Of a stretch of DNA of 33,249 nucleotides, positions 14,979 through 23,031 are shown piece by piece. The notes under the pieces were generated by a model. That model was given only the letters and a program-made list of their open reading frames with translations. It was not told where the DNA came from and searched no databases. The DNA is taken from contig DATEZO010000141.1 in NCBI GenBank assembly GCA_035255485.1, positions 1-33,249 on the forward strand. The letters run 5' to 3'. This DNA comes from DATEZO01 sp035255485 (GTDB lineage Bacteria > Pseudomonadota > Gammaproteobacteria > Burkholderiales > Burkholderiaceae_D). A program made the translations under genes and the position numbers. Within the stretch, counting starts at the first letter, position 1, and the number at the start of each line of letters is the position of its first letter.

Positions 14979-17879
14979 ATGAAACGCATGTTGTTTAATG
15001 CCACGCAACAGGAAGAGCTGCGTGTGGCCATTGTCGATGGGCAAAAACTCATCGATATCGATATCGAAACCAGCGGGCGCGAACAACGCAAGTCCAATAT
15101 CTATAAAGGCATTATCACCCGCATCGAACCGTCGCTGGAAGCCTGCTTTATCAATTACGGCGAAGAGCGCCACGGTTTTTTGCCGTTCAAGGAAGTCGCT
15201 CGTACCTATTTCAAGGAAGGTATAGATGTCCGCAATGCATCGATCAAGGAAGCGTTGCGCGAGGGGCAGGAAATCATCGTGCAGGTCGAAAAGGAAGAGC
15301 GCGGCAATAAGGGCGCAGCCCTGACCTCCTTCATTTCACTGGCTGGCCGCTATCTGGTATTGATGCCGAACAATCCACGCGGCGGCGGCGTATCGCGCCG
15401 GGTTGAAGGCGAAGAACGCCAGGAATTACGTGAAACCATGGACAAGCTCGACCTGCCATCCGGCATGTCGGTCATTGCACGCACTGCCGGTATTGGCCGC
15501 AATATCGACGAATTGCAATGGGATCTCAATTACCTGATGCAATTGTGGCGCGCGATTGAAGGCGCTGGCAAATCCGCGTCGGGCGCCTTCCTGATTTACC
15601 AGGAATCATCGCTGGTCATCCGCGCTATCCGCGATTATTTCCAGCCGGATATCGGCGAAATTCTGATTGATACCGACGATATCTTCGAACAGGCCCAGCA
15701 GTTCATGAGCCATGTGATGCCGGACATGGTGCATCGCGTCAAGCGCTATCGCGATGATGTGCCGCTATTTTCGCGGTTCCAGATTGAACATCAGATCGAA
15801 ACCGCCTATTCGCGTACCGTGCCGCTGCCATCCGGCGGCGCGATCGTGATCGATCACACCGAAGCGCTGGTGTCGGTCGATGTCAACTCGGCGCGTGCCA
15901 CGCGCGGTGGCGATATCGAAACCACCGCATTCAACACCAATCTGGAAGCGGCCGAGGAAGTCGCCCGCCAGTTGCGCCTGCGCGACTTGGGCGGCCTGAT
16001 CGTGATCGATTTCATCGACATGGAAAACGCCAAGAACCAGCGTGAAGTCGAAACCCGCCTAAAGGATGCGCTACGCTACGATCGCGCCCGCGTACAGATG
16101 GGCAAGATTTCCCGTTTCGGCCTGATGGAATTGTCGCGCCAGCGCCTGCGTCCGTCACTATCCGAAGGCAGCCACGTGACTTGTCCGCGCTGCAATGGCA
16201 CCGGGCATATCCGCGATACCGAATCTTCCGCGTTACAGGTCCTGCGCATTATCCAGGAAGAAGCGATGAAGGAAAATTCGGCCGCGATTCACGTTCAGGC
16301 GCCGGTCGACGTAGCCGCTTTCCTGCTCAATGAAAAACGCGGTGAAATCCTGAAAATCGAAACGCGCCATCGCGTGACGATCATCATGATTCCGAACAAG
16401 CATCTTGAAACACCGCACTACAAGCTGGAACGCATCAAGCACGATGATCCGCGCCTGGAAGAAAGCCATGCCAGTTATGCGATGGCCGAACAGGCCGATA
16501 CGGATATCAGCTACAGCAAGCGTCAGAAAGAAGAAGAAAAGCCGCGCCAGGAAGCGGTCGTCAAAGGCATCACGCCGGATCAGCCGGCCCCTATTGTCGA
16601 ACGCAAACCGGTCCCGCACGCAGTCCCGCCAGTCGTCCCGGTGATTGCCGCGCCCGCCGCGGAAGGTTTCTTCAGCAGGCTTTTTGGCTTGTTCCGCCCG
16701 AAGCCGATAGCGCCCATCGTTCCGGCAGCACCAGTCGTTGAGGAAAAACCGTCGCATTCGCATGAACGCGGCGAGCGCAATAACCGCGGCCAGCGTGGTC
16801 GCAGTCGTGGCGGCCGCAACAAGAATGAAGAGCGTGGCGCCGCTCGTGCAGAGATGCGGGAAGAGTCTGTCAAGCAGCCCGCGGAAACCGCAGCGGCACA
16901 ATCAGCACGCCCCCCGCGCCCGCCACGCGAACCGGATGAGAATCGCCGTGAACGCAGCGAGCGTCAGCGCCAGTTGCGCGAAGAGCGCAAGGAGCCTGTC
17001 GCGGAAGCCAAACCGGAGGAAAACCTGCCAAAGGTTGCCCCGCCTGCAACGGCAATTGCGAACATCATTGCCGCAGCGGCTGCACCAGCCCTGACCGGGG
17101 AAGCGGCAATCGCCCCGGGCAATACTGCCGATGAAGCCGTTGAACAAGGCGAGGAACGTCCTCGTCGTCGCCGTCGCGGCGGCCGCAATCGGAATCGTCG
17201 CGAGCGCGAGAGCGGTGACGTTATCGAATCCGGCGGCGAAACCGAAACAGCGGATCTGGAAACAGTAAAAGCCGATATCGTGCAGGAAAAGCCGGTTGAA
17301 GCGCAGGTTGCCGAGAATGTTGCCGCTGTCGAGCCTGCCGTGCAGGTCGATGTTGCACCGGTTGAGGCAACAACAGAAATGGCGGCGGTACCCGCTATCG
17401 AAGTTGTTGAAGCGGCCATGCCTTCTCCCGTCGCACCTGAAGTCGCGCTTGTTGCTTCCGAGCCTGCTGTTGAAGTCGCCGAAACGACCCCGGAACAGGC
17501 GTCGCCCGTTGCCGAACCGCTTGCGGAAACAGTGGCGCCAGGAGAGCAGCAGAAACTCTCCTTCGTATCGGATGAACCCGTTGCGCCAGTGGAAGTCTTG
17601 ACACCCGCATCTGCAGCACAAATCCTGCCTGAACCATCAATGGATACAGCAGCACCGGCGCCCGCCGTAGTGACAGCAGTACCAGTGCCGCTGGATACGT
17701 TGCAGGAAGTGTTGCAAGCAGCCGGCTTGACGCTTGCGTCGACCGATCCGGAAAAACTTCGCGCGGCGCAAGCAGCGGCGGCGAATGCGGTTCCAGCGGC
17801 ACGTGCACCTCGCCAGCGCAAACCGTTGCCACCACAACCCGATGAGCCGTTGATCCAGGTTGAGACAGGACGCTCCTAG
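14979..17879 (+). CDS. rne: Ribonuclease E
   Basis: This 966-residue endoribonuclease is the core of the RNA degradosome. The N-terminal half (1-480) is the catalytic domain: an S1 segment (about 37-120), the 5'-sensor/RNase H regions, catalytic Asp301 in VSVDVNSARATRGG and Asp344 in VIDFIDM, and the Zn-link Cys402/Cys405 in TCPRCNGTG. The C-terminal half is disordered. It has a short aromatic amphipathic patch (FFSRLFGLFRPK, 564-575) that resembles the membrane-targeting segment, then arginine/glycine-rich RNA-binding stretches (600-620 and 728-744) and a long Ala/Val/Pro/Glu tail. The ATG at 14979 (MKRMLFNATQ) matches the family start and has GGAG upstream; the 11 codons before it are not conserved. 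Confidence 0.97.
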   Translation: MKRMLFNATQQEELRVAIVDGQKLIDIDIETSGREQRKSNIYKGIITRIEPSLEACFINYGEERHGFLPFKEVARTYFKEGIDVRNASIKEALREGQEIIVQVEKEERGNKGAALTSFISLAGRYLVLMPNNPRGGGVSRRVEGEERQELRETMDKLDLPSGMSVIARTAGIGRNIDELQWDLNYLMQLWRAIEGAGKSASGAFLIYQESSLVIRAIRDYFQPDIGEILIDTDDIFEQAQQFMSHVMPDMVHRVKRYRDDVPLFSRFQIEHQIETAYSRTVPLPSGGAIVIDHTEALVSVDVNSARATRGGDIETTAFNTNLEAAEEVARQLRLRDLGGLIVIDFIDMENAKNQREVETRLKDALRYDRARVQMGKISRFGLMELSRQRLRPSLSEGSHVTCPRCNGTGHIRDTESSALQVLRIIQEEAMKENSAAIHVQAPVDVAAFLLNEKRGEILKIETRHRVTIIMIPNKHLETPHYKLERIKHDDPRLEESHASYAMAEQADTDISYSKRQKEEEKPRQEAVVKGITPDQPAPIVERKPVPHAVPPVVPVIAAPAAEGFFSRLFGLFRPKPIAPIVPAAPVVEEKPSHSHERGERNNRGQRGRSRGGRNKNEERGAARAEMREESVKQPAETAAAQSARPPRPPREPDENRRERSERQRQLREERKEPVAEAKPEENLPKVAPPATAIANIIAAAAAPALTGEAAIAPGNTADEAVEQGEERPRRRRRGGRNRNRRERESGDVIESGGETETADLETVKADIVQEKPVEAQVAENVAAVEPAVQVDVAPVEATTEMAAVPAIEVVEAAMPSPVAPEVALVASEPAVEVAETTPEQASPVAEPLAETVAPGEQQKLSFVSDEPVAPVEVLTPASAAQILPEPSMDTAAPAPAVVTAVPVPLDTLQEVLQAAGLTLASTDPEKLRAAQAAAANAVPAARAPRQRKPLPPQPDEPLIQVETGRS

Positions 17880-17887
17880 CGGTATCC

Positions 17888-17953
17888 GGCGTTGCAATTT
17901 TAAAATTGGCAACGCCATCAATAAAAAAGGAGAGCATCTGCTCTCCTTTTTTA
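17888..17953. terminator. Double hairpin terminator after rne, usable from both strands
   Basis: Nine bases after the rne stop, GGCGTTGC plus CAATTTT pairs with AAAATTG plus GCAACGCC (17888-17916), a near-perfect stem with one bulged base. It is followed at 17922-17953 by a 15-base stem TAAAAAAGGAGAGCA/TGCTCTCCTTTTTTA. The second stem has A and T runs on both sides, so it would stop transcripts coming from either direction. Confidence 0.85.
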
Positions 17954-18333
17954 TTGCCGAAGACACATCGGACAATACAAGTTTGCAACATGCCAACCTG
18001 CATTCATGATGTGACAAATCAGATTGAGGAATTTTTCAGTCAAGAATAACCATAACCGTGCGCTGAAGGCGGAAACCTGGAAATCCGGAAATGCGCTGGA
18101 AAGCGTTTTTATGGGAGTATAGGTGAAAATATGCCACTATTCGCAATGAATCAGGGCGCTTCATAAAATACCTATGGGTGTATAAAAACGGACTATGTAT
18201 GGCAAGAGCCGCTGGAATCCCTTCCGGCGGCCTTTGCAAGAGCATGCAATCGCATTGAAACCGTTCCTTGAAGAAGCCGGAAGCGGCTGAAATCGAATGG
18301 CGACAACCGAATCAAAGTCACCGCTACGGGCGG
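17954..18333. other. Gene-free gap between rne and nnrS
   Basis: This stretch between two converging genes has no credible coding sequence on either strand. Its main content is one copy of a diverged repeat (18103-18192). On the minus strand the repeat contains TATACT (18120-18115), which could be a -10 element of a short RNA running left to the bidirectional terminator. Confidence 0.4.
18103..18192. repeat. Copy A of a diverged 90-bp intergenic repeat
   Basis: Aligned without gaps to 26912-27001, 58 of 90 bases agree by hand count, and 25 of the first 30. The conserved blocks are GCGTTTTT, GGAGTATAGG, AAAATAT, AAAATAC and GTATAAAAA, at identical spacing in the two copies. This copy lies between rne and nnrS. 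No known element name fits. Confidence 0.6.
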
Positions 18334-19539
18334 CTACCCTTCCTTGCCATCGATACGCGCGCGATACAAATAGGGTCCATAGATAACCACATACAACAGG
18401 AAGGCGCTGGTCCAGCTTATGGCTGCAAGCGTGAGCGCGCCATTGCGCAAGCTCGCACTCGGATGGATCGCGGCGCAAACACGCGCAATCGCAGCCAGTT
18501 GAATCAGCAGATACATCACCAATTCGCTTCGCCCCGCCTTGAGCTGGCGGCCGGTATGGCCAAGCGCGGTGCGCGTCATCATGCCGATCATCAGACCCGC
18601 CATCGAGCCCACGGTCAGCGCATGGAAGGCGGCGCTATTTGACACGAAGTTTAGCGAAGACAAAGCCAGCAGGATAAATCCGATCGGAATCCATGCATAA
18701 GAGAGTTGCAAGATCCACACCAGAGGATTACGTATTGTCCGGTGCGGTTTCCAGCCAGCGATGCGCACCAGCTGGGCGCAACCGGTGGCAATGGCGAGTG
18801 CCGCTACCAGCGGAGCCGGCAACGATAATATCCATGCAATACTGGTAACGACTGCCAGCGTAATGGCAATCCTGTCGCGTTTGGGATTCACAACGGGCTT
18901 GGTCCCCGGCACGCCGTTCGAGGTAAATCCCGGAATGACGCGACCGCCGATCACTGACTCGATTGTCACGACAACCAGGATCGCCGCCTGCATGGCAGTG
19001 ATGGGGTTAAATGTAATCAAGCCCAGTATAGCGCCGTGAAAAGCAATATTGGCAACGGTGAGCAGACCAAGCAAGCCTACCAGGAACATGTTGCGTTTAT
19101 TGCCTGAGCGATACAGCACCCGATAGATTGACCAGGCAGCGCATGGCAGAAAGGCAATGTCGATTACTGCAGCGATGCCAGGATGAATGAACAGCATGGC
19201 AAACCGTCCCGCCAGCCACAGTCCGGCGAGCGCCGCAAGATGCATCCCGCGCGGCGTCCACAGGCCGGTCCAGTTGCGGGCGCCGGTAAAGACAAAGCCG
19301 ACAATCACCGCTGCCGCAAGGCCAAAAATCATTTCGTGCATATGCCAGAACAGGCCGACATTCGGCAAGGCCGGCAAGCCATGCAGATACTGCACGATCC
19401 AGAGTGGCAGGCTGATCACGGCAAAAATGGCTGCCAGCAGATAAAAAGGGCGAAAACCCAGGCCCCAGAGCGGATGATTGGCAAAGGTATGCTTGGTTTG
19501 CCCTGTGCCGTGCGGTTCTTCAATGCTTATTAATGCCAT
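18334..19539 (-). CDS. nnrS: NnrS family haem-copper-type membrane protein
   Basis: NnrS is a polytopic membrane protein that protects against nitric oxide stress and is found with denitrification genes. The 401-residue protein has about 12 hydrophobic helices. Family marks include GFRPFYLLAA near residue 28, FWHMHEMIFGLAAAVIVGF (64-82), GARNWTG, FHGAILG and TIESVIGGRVIPGFTSNG. Conserved histidines (in WHMHE and AFHAL) are potential metal or haem ligands. The start ATG at 19539 has GGTAGAG before it. An NsrR-like site and an inverted repeat overlap a likely promoter upstream, which fits NO control. Nearby genes at 25-33 kb also belong to nitrate/NO metabolism. Confidence 0.9.
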   Translation of the reverse strand: MALISIEEPHGTGQTKHTFANHPLWGLGFRPFYLLAAIFAVISLPLWIVQYLHGLPALPNVGLFWHMHEMIFGLAAAVIVGFVFTGARNWTGLWTPRGMHLAALAGLWLAGRFAMLFIHPGIAAVIDIAFLPCAAWSIYRVLYRSGNKRNMFLVGLLGLLTVANIAFHGAILGLITFNPITAMQAAILVVVTIESVIGGRVIPGFTSNGVPGTKPVVNPKRDRIAITLAVVTSIAWILSLPAPLVAALAIATGCAQLVRIAGWKPHRTIRNPLVWILQLSYAWIPIGFILLALSSLNFVSNSAAFHALTVGSMAGLMIGMMTRTALGHTGRQLKAGRSELVMYLLIQLAAIARVCAAIHPSASLRNGALTLAAISWTSAFLLYVVIYGPYLYRARIDGKEG

Positions 19540-19554
19540 TTTGCTCTACCCATA

Positions 19555-19601
19555 AAGCTATATGTGAAATGCATGTTATATTGCTTTAGAGGATAAAGCA
19601 A
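19555..19601 (-). promoter_or_regulatory. nnrS promoter with NsrR-like site and inverted repeat
   Basis: TATAAC on the minus strand (19580-19575) lies 36 bases before the nnrS ATG and looks like a -10 element. Overlapping it, 19555-19577 fits the E. coli-type NsrR pattern AANATGCATTT-N-AAATGCATNTT: the right half is a full match (AAATGCATGTT), the left half matches 6 of 10. Directly upstream of the -10 is a perfect inverted repeat TTGCTTTA-N5-TAAAGCAA (19581-19601). Either could be the operator. The consensus is recalled, not searched. Confidence 0.5.
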
Positions 19602-19642
19602 TGATAGAAGTACCTTGCCAATCGATTCGATAGGCGAGGCAA

Positions 19643-19671
19643 TTGAAATAGTGACTACGCCAACGTATAGT
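19643..19671 (+). promoter_or_regulatory. Sigma-70 type promoter pointing at the exporter operon
   Basis: TTGAAA (19643-19648) and TATAGT (19666-19671) are separated by exactly 17 bases, a near-consensus pair on the plus strand. Transcription would start near 19678, 313 bases before the HlyD-like start. A small GCCC-TTCC-GGGC hairpin (near 19685-19696) would lie at the 5' end of the RNA. Confidence 0.55.
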
Positions 19672-19990
19672 AATTGCATGGTTCGCCCTTCCGGGCTATC
19701 GATCAGAGTTTACCGGATGTTGACTGGTGAAACTAGCTAACGCCAATCCGGACAAGTTTCATGGTCATTTTCCTGATGAGAACAATTTTACCCTTTCCCT
19801 GTCTGCATCGATCCATGCACGGCATCGCAATCATGTAAGAAAAGCGCCCGCGCAGCAGAATCGGGCTTTCCAGGCAGTGCCGCCGTCGGGCAGCGGCACG
19901 ATCTGGCAAGGATTTACCGGCGGAGCAGGTCGCCAGGCAACACGTTGAATTTGATTTGCGCGGCCTGGGCTCGCCGTACGGAAAAGAATA
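19672..19990 (+). other. Gap upstream of the exporter operon
   Basis: No credible gene is seen in these 319 bases. The last 150 bases (19839-19991) are open in one plus-strand frame that ends in TAATG at the start of the next gene, but there is no start codon or ribosome binding site, so it may be leader sequence or a worn-down gene end. A TetR-type regulator often precedes this kind of exporter; none is present here. Confidence 0.3.
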
Positions 19991-20968
19991 ATGAAAACAC
20001 TCCCTATGCTGGCGTTCCTTGGCATGCTTGCCATATTGCCTGCCTGCACCAATCAGCCCCGCGACTTCTTCCCCGGCTATGCGGAAGCGGACTATGTACG
20101 ACTGGCAAGTCCGATTGCCGGTTCCTTGACCAGTGTCCATGTGCAGCGTGGCGACCGGGTTGCGCGCAACGCACCGGCCTTCGTGCTGGAACAAGACAGC
20201 GAGCGGGCCGCCCGCGAAGAAGCGCGCTCCCGGGTAGAGCGCGCACAGGCACTGCTGGCCGACCTGAAGAAAGGCAAGCGCCCGGATGAAATCGCCGCCG
20301 TGCAAGCGCAAATTGGACAAGCCCGGGCTACTCTGGAATTATCGACAGCCGATCTGGCACGGCTGCAGAAGCTAGTTGCCGCGCAATTCATCTCGCCCGC
20401 ACGCATGGACGAGTCGCGCGCTGCAGTCGAACGCGACCGGGCGCGCATGCGGGAATTGCAGTCCCAGCTGCGCATTGCGCAACTGGGCGCGCGGCGCGAT
20501 GCAATCGACGCGGCACAACAGGATCTGAAGGCGGCGCAGGCGCAACTGGCGCAAGTCGACTGGAAGCTGGAACAGAAAACGCAGCGCATCCCGGTCGCCG
20601 CGCAAGTCGTCGATGTACTGTACCGCGAAGGTGAATGGGTGCCGGCCGGCAGTCCGGTAATCAGCCTCCTGCCGCCGCAAAATATCAAGGCGCGCTTTTT
20701 CGTGCCGGAAATGATGCTCGGGAAATTGCGGTTGAAGCAGCAAGTCGTCATCCAGTGCGACGGCTGCGGTCCGGCGATCGGCGCCAGCATCAGCTTCATT
20801 TCCCCGGTGGCGGAATACACATCGCCGCTGATTTACAGCAAGGAAAACCGGTCCACACTGGTCTTCATGGTCGAAGCCCGGCCAACAGTCGACGCCGCGC
20901 CCCGCCTGCATCCCGGGCAGCCGCTGGAAATCCGGATTGCCGATGCCGGCGCAAGGACTGCGCCGTGA
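19991..20968 (+). CDS. HlyD/YbhG-type lipoprotein adaptor of an ABC exporter
   Basis: This 325-residue periplasmic adaptor (membrane fusion) protein has a lipoprotein signal with the lipobox LPAC, so Cys19 would be lipidated. A biotinyl-lipoyl-like half (ASPIAGSLTSVHVQRGDRVARNAPAFVLEQD) is followed by a long alpha-helical hairpin (about residues 75-195, rich in Ala, Arg and Gln), then the second lipoyl half (VAAQVVDVLYREGEWVPAGSPVISLLPP) and a beta-barrel region. It links the inner-membrane transporter to an outer-membrane channel. Its stop overlaps the ABC ATPase start by 4 bases (GTGA). The arrangement resembles E. coli ybhG-ybhF-ybhS; the substrate is unknown. Confidence 0.88.
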   Translation: MKTLPMLAFLGMLAILPACTNQPRDFFPGYAEADYVRLASPIAGSLTSVHVQRGDRVARNAPAFVLEQDSERAAREEARSRVERAQALLADLKKGKRPDEIAAVQAQIGQARATLELSTADLARLQKLVAAQFISPARMDESRAAVERDRARMRELQSQLRIAQLGARRDAIDAAQQDLKAAQAQLAQVDWKLEQKTQRIPVAAQVVDVLYREGEWVPAGSPVISLLPPQNIKARFFVPEMMLGKLRLKQQVVIQCDGCGPAIGASISFISPVAEYTSPLIYSKENRSTLVFMVEARPTVDAAPRLHPGQPLEIRIADAGARTAP

Positions 20969-21900
20969 GCGAGGCGGCAGCCGAACCGATCATCGACGTG
21001 CGCGGCCTGACCAAGCGCTACGGTCATCGCACCGTGGTAGACCATTTCGACATGCGGGTGCCGCGCGGGCGCATTTACGGCTTCCTCGGACCGAACGGAA
21101 GCGGCAAGACCACGACTATACGGATGCTGTGCGGATTACTGACGCCGGACGAAGGCGAAGGAACCTGCCTGGGATATGACATCCGCCGCGAGTCGCAGCA
21201 GATCAAGCGCCAGGTCGGCTACATGACGCAGAAATTCGGCCTGTACGAAGATCTCAGCATCGAAGAAAACCTGGACTTCATCGCGCGCGTCTACGAGGTG
21301 CAGAACCGCAAGACCAAAGTCGCGTCAACCCTGGAGCGGCTGGGACTGGCCAGCCGCCGCACGCAGCTGGCCGGCGCCTTGTCGGGCGGCTGGAAGCAGC
21401 GGCTGGCGCTGGCCGCATGCCTGCTGCACGAGCCGCAACTGCTACTGCTGGATGAACCGACCGCTGGCGTCGATCCGAAGGCGCGGCGCGAGTTCTGGGA
21501 TCAGCTGCATGAACTGGCCGAAGCCGGATTGACGGTGCTGGTATCGACCCATTACATGGACGAAGCCGAACGCTGCCATGAGCTGGCCTATATTTCATAT
21601 GGACGCCTGCTGGTACATGGCAGCGCCGCCGAGCTGATTGCCGGCGCAGGCCTGGCCACCTGCGAGATCAGCGGGCCGGGACTGACACAATTGGCGCAAG
21701 CCCTGCGCACCAACCCGGGCATCAGGACGGTCGCCTCGTTCGGCGCGACGCTGCATGCCAGCGCCGTTTCCGAAAGCGCCCTGGAAACCGCATTGGCGCC
21801 CTATGCAGCGACCGGCATCAGGGTCCGGCGAGTCGATACCAACCTGGAAGATGTCTTCATCGCATTGATGCAGAATGTAAAGGACAATTATGATGCGTGA
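20965..21900 (+). CDS. ABC transporter ATP-binding protein (YbhF/DrrA type)
   Basis: A single 311-residue nucleotide-binding subunit powers the adjacent ABC-2 permease. It has Walker A GPNGSGKTT (42-50), the Q-loop Gln89 in MTQKFGLYEDLS, the signature LSGGWKQRL (139-147), Walker B LLLLDEPTAGVD (159-170) and switch His196 in VSTHYMDEAE. The signature's Trp in place of the usual Gln/Met is shared with YbhF-like exporters. The C-terminal 80 residues form the accessory domain of DrrA-type ATPases. E. coli YbhF has two ATPase halves, while this one has one. I use the GTG at 20965, which overlaps the adaptor stop; the frame continues far upstream but inside the adaptor gene. Confidence 0.92.
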   Translation: MSEAAAEPIIDVRGLTKRYGHRTVVDHFDMRVPRGRIYGFLGPNGSGKTTTIRMLCGLLTPDEGEGTCLGYDIRRESQQIKRQVGYMTQKFGLYEDLSIEENLDFIARVYEVQNRKTKVASTLERLGLASRRTQLAGALSGGWKQRLALAACLLHEPQLLLLDEPTAGVDPKARREFWDQLHELAEAGLTVLVSTHYMDEAERCHELAYISYGRLLVHGSAAELIAGAGLATCEISGPGLTQLAQALRTNPGIRTVASFGATLHASAVSESALETALAPYAATGIRVRRVDTNLEDVFIALMQNVKDNYDA

Positions 21901-21906
21901 GACGCC

Positions 21907-23031
21907 ATGAACTGGTCGCGTTTCCTGGCGATCCTGATCAAGGAGTTTCGCCAGATCCGGCGCGACCGCCTGACATTCGCCATGATAGTCGGCGTGCCGA
22001 TCATGCAATTGATCCTGTTCGGCTATGCGATCAATACCGATCCCAAGCAGTTGCCGCTGGCCGCGGTAATTGCCGATGAAAGCGAGTTTTCGCGCAGCTT
22101 TGTCGCCGGCCTGGAAAATTCGCAATATTTCCGCATCACGCATCGTCCGGGCAGCGAAGCGGAAGCGAATCGCCTGCTGGCAAAAGGACAGGTGCAATTC
22201 GTGCTCGTGATTCCGCCGGACTTCTCGCGCCGCCTGATTCGCGGCGAATATCCGGCAATGCTGCTGGCCGCCGACGCCACCGATCCCGCCGCCTCCGGTA
22301 ATGCGCTGGCCGCCCTCAATGCAATCAGCCAGCAGGTGCTGGCGCATGACGCCAGCGGCGTCCTGGCGAAGCTGCGGCCCGCGAATATACCCTTTGAAGT
22401 GCGCGTGCAGCGCCGCTACAATCCGGAAGGACTGTCGCGCTACAACATCGTGCCGGGATTGCTGGGCGTGATCCTGACCATGACCATGATCATGATGACG
22501 GCGCTGGCAATGACGCGCGAGCGCGAGCGCGGCACGATGGAAAACCTGCTGGCCACGCCGGCCCGGCCGTTCGAGGTCATGGTCGGCAAGATCGCGCCGT
22601 ATATCGTGATCGGTTACGTGCAAGTGGCAGTGATTCTGGTCGCGGCGTATCTGCTGTTCGACGTACCGATGGTGGGCAGCCTCACATTACTATCCGCCGC
22701 CCTGGTGCTGTTCATGGCGGCCAACCTGGCGGTGGGTTTTACCTTCTCCACTGTTGCAAAAAATCAGTTGCAGGCGATGCAGCTCACCTTTTTCTTTTTC
22801 CTGCCATCGCTGCTCCTGTCCGGCTTCATGTTCCCGTTCCGCGGCATGCCGGTCTGGGCCCAGGCCATTGGTGAAGCCCTGCCGCTCACGCATTTCCTGC
22901 GCATCGTGCGCGGCATTCTGCTGAAAGGTAACGGCATTGCTGAAATCGCACCGAATCTCTGGCCAATCGGCGCCTTCATGCTGGTCGCCGGCGTGGTCGC
23001 GTTGATGCGCTATCGGCAAACACTCGATTGA
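21907..23031 (+). CDS. ABC-2 type permease (YbhS/YbhR-like)
   Basis: This 374-residue inner-membrane permease has one helix near the N-terminus (about 23-41), a large periplasmic domain (about 42-175) and five clustered helices at the C-terminus. The motif TRERERGTMENLLATP, a cytoplasmic coupling segment, and LLSGFMFPFRGMPVWAQAIGEALPLTHFLRIVRGI are typical of ABC-2 exporters of the YhhJ/YbhS type. Only one permease gene is present where ybhS/ybhR has two, so a homodimer is expected. It starts 6 bases after the ATPase stop. Its 3' end overlaps the convergent acetyltransferase gene by 22 bases. Confidence 0.9.
   Translation: MNWSRFLAILIKEFRQIRRDRLTFAMIVGVPIMQLILFGYAINTDPKQLPLAAVIADESEFSRSFVAGLENSQYFRITHRPGSEAEANRLLAKGQVQFVLVIPPDFSRRLIRGEYPAMLLAADATDPAASGNALAALNAISQQVLAHDASGVLAKLRPANIPFEVRVQRRYNPEGLSRYNIVPGLLGVILTMTMIMMTALAMTRERERGTMENLLATPARPFEVMVGKIAPYIVIGYVQVAVILVAAYLLFDVPMVGSLTLLSAALVLFMAANLAVGFTFSTVAKNQLQAMQLTFFFFLPSLLLSGFMFPFRGMPVWAQAIGEALPLTHFLRIVRGILLKGNGIAEIAPNLWPIGAFMLVAGVVALMRYRQTLD

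Noticed and set aside
16233..17821. Long minus-strand open frames opposite the second half of rne (up to 285 codons)
   Set aside because: They mirror the repetitive Ala/Val/Pro/Arg tail of RNase E, are rich in Ser/Cys/Gly, have no ribosome binding site and match no family.
18036..18478. Minus-strand frames of 69 and 105 codons between rne and nnrS
   Set aside because: No family features; one overlaps nnrS in another frame and the other crosses the intergenic repeat.
19581..19601. TTGCTTTA-N5-TAAAGCAA considered as an FNR/DNR box
   Set aside because: The half-sites and spacing differ from TTGAT-N4-ATCAA; it is kept only as an unnamed inverted repeat.
19839..19991. Start-less plus-strand open frame ending in TAATG at the HlyD-like start
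   Set aside because: Only about 50 codons with no start codon and an Arg-rich translation. It could be the remnant of a regulator gene, but nothing in the sequence proves it.
20092..20820. A 242-codon minus-strand frame opposite the HlyD-like gene
   Set aside because: It is a Ser/Arg/Cys-rich shadow of an alpha-helical coding region with no start signal.
21595..22623. A 342-codon minus-strand frame opposite the ABC genes
   Set aside because: It is a shadow of the permease and ATPase genes, with a His/Gln/Arg-rich translation and no family features.
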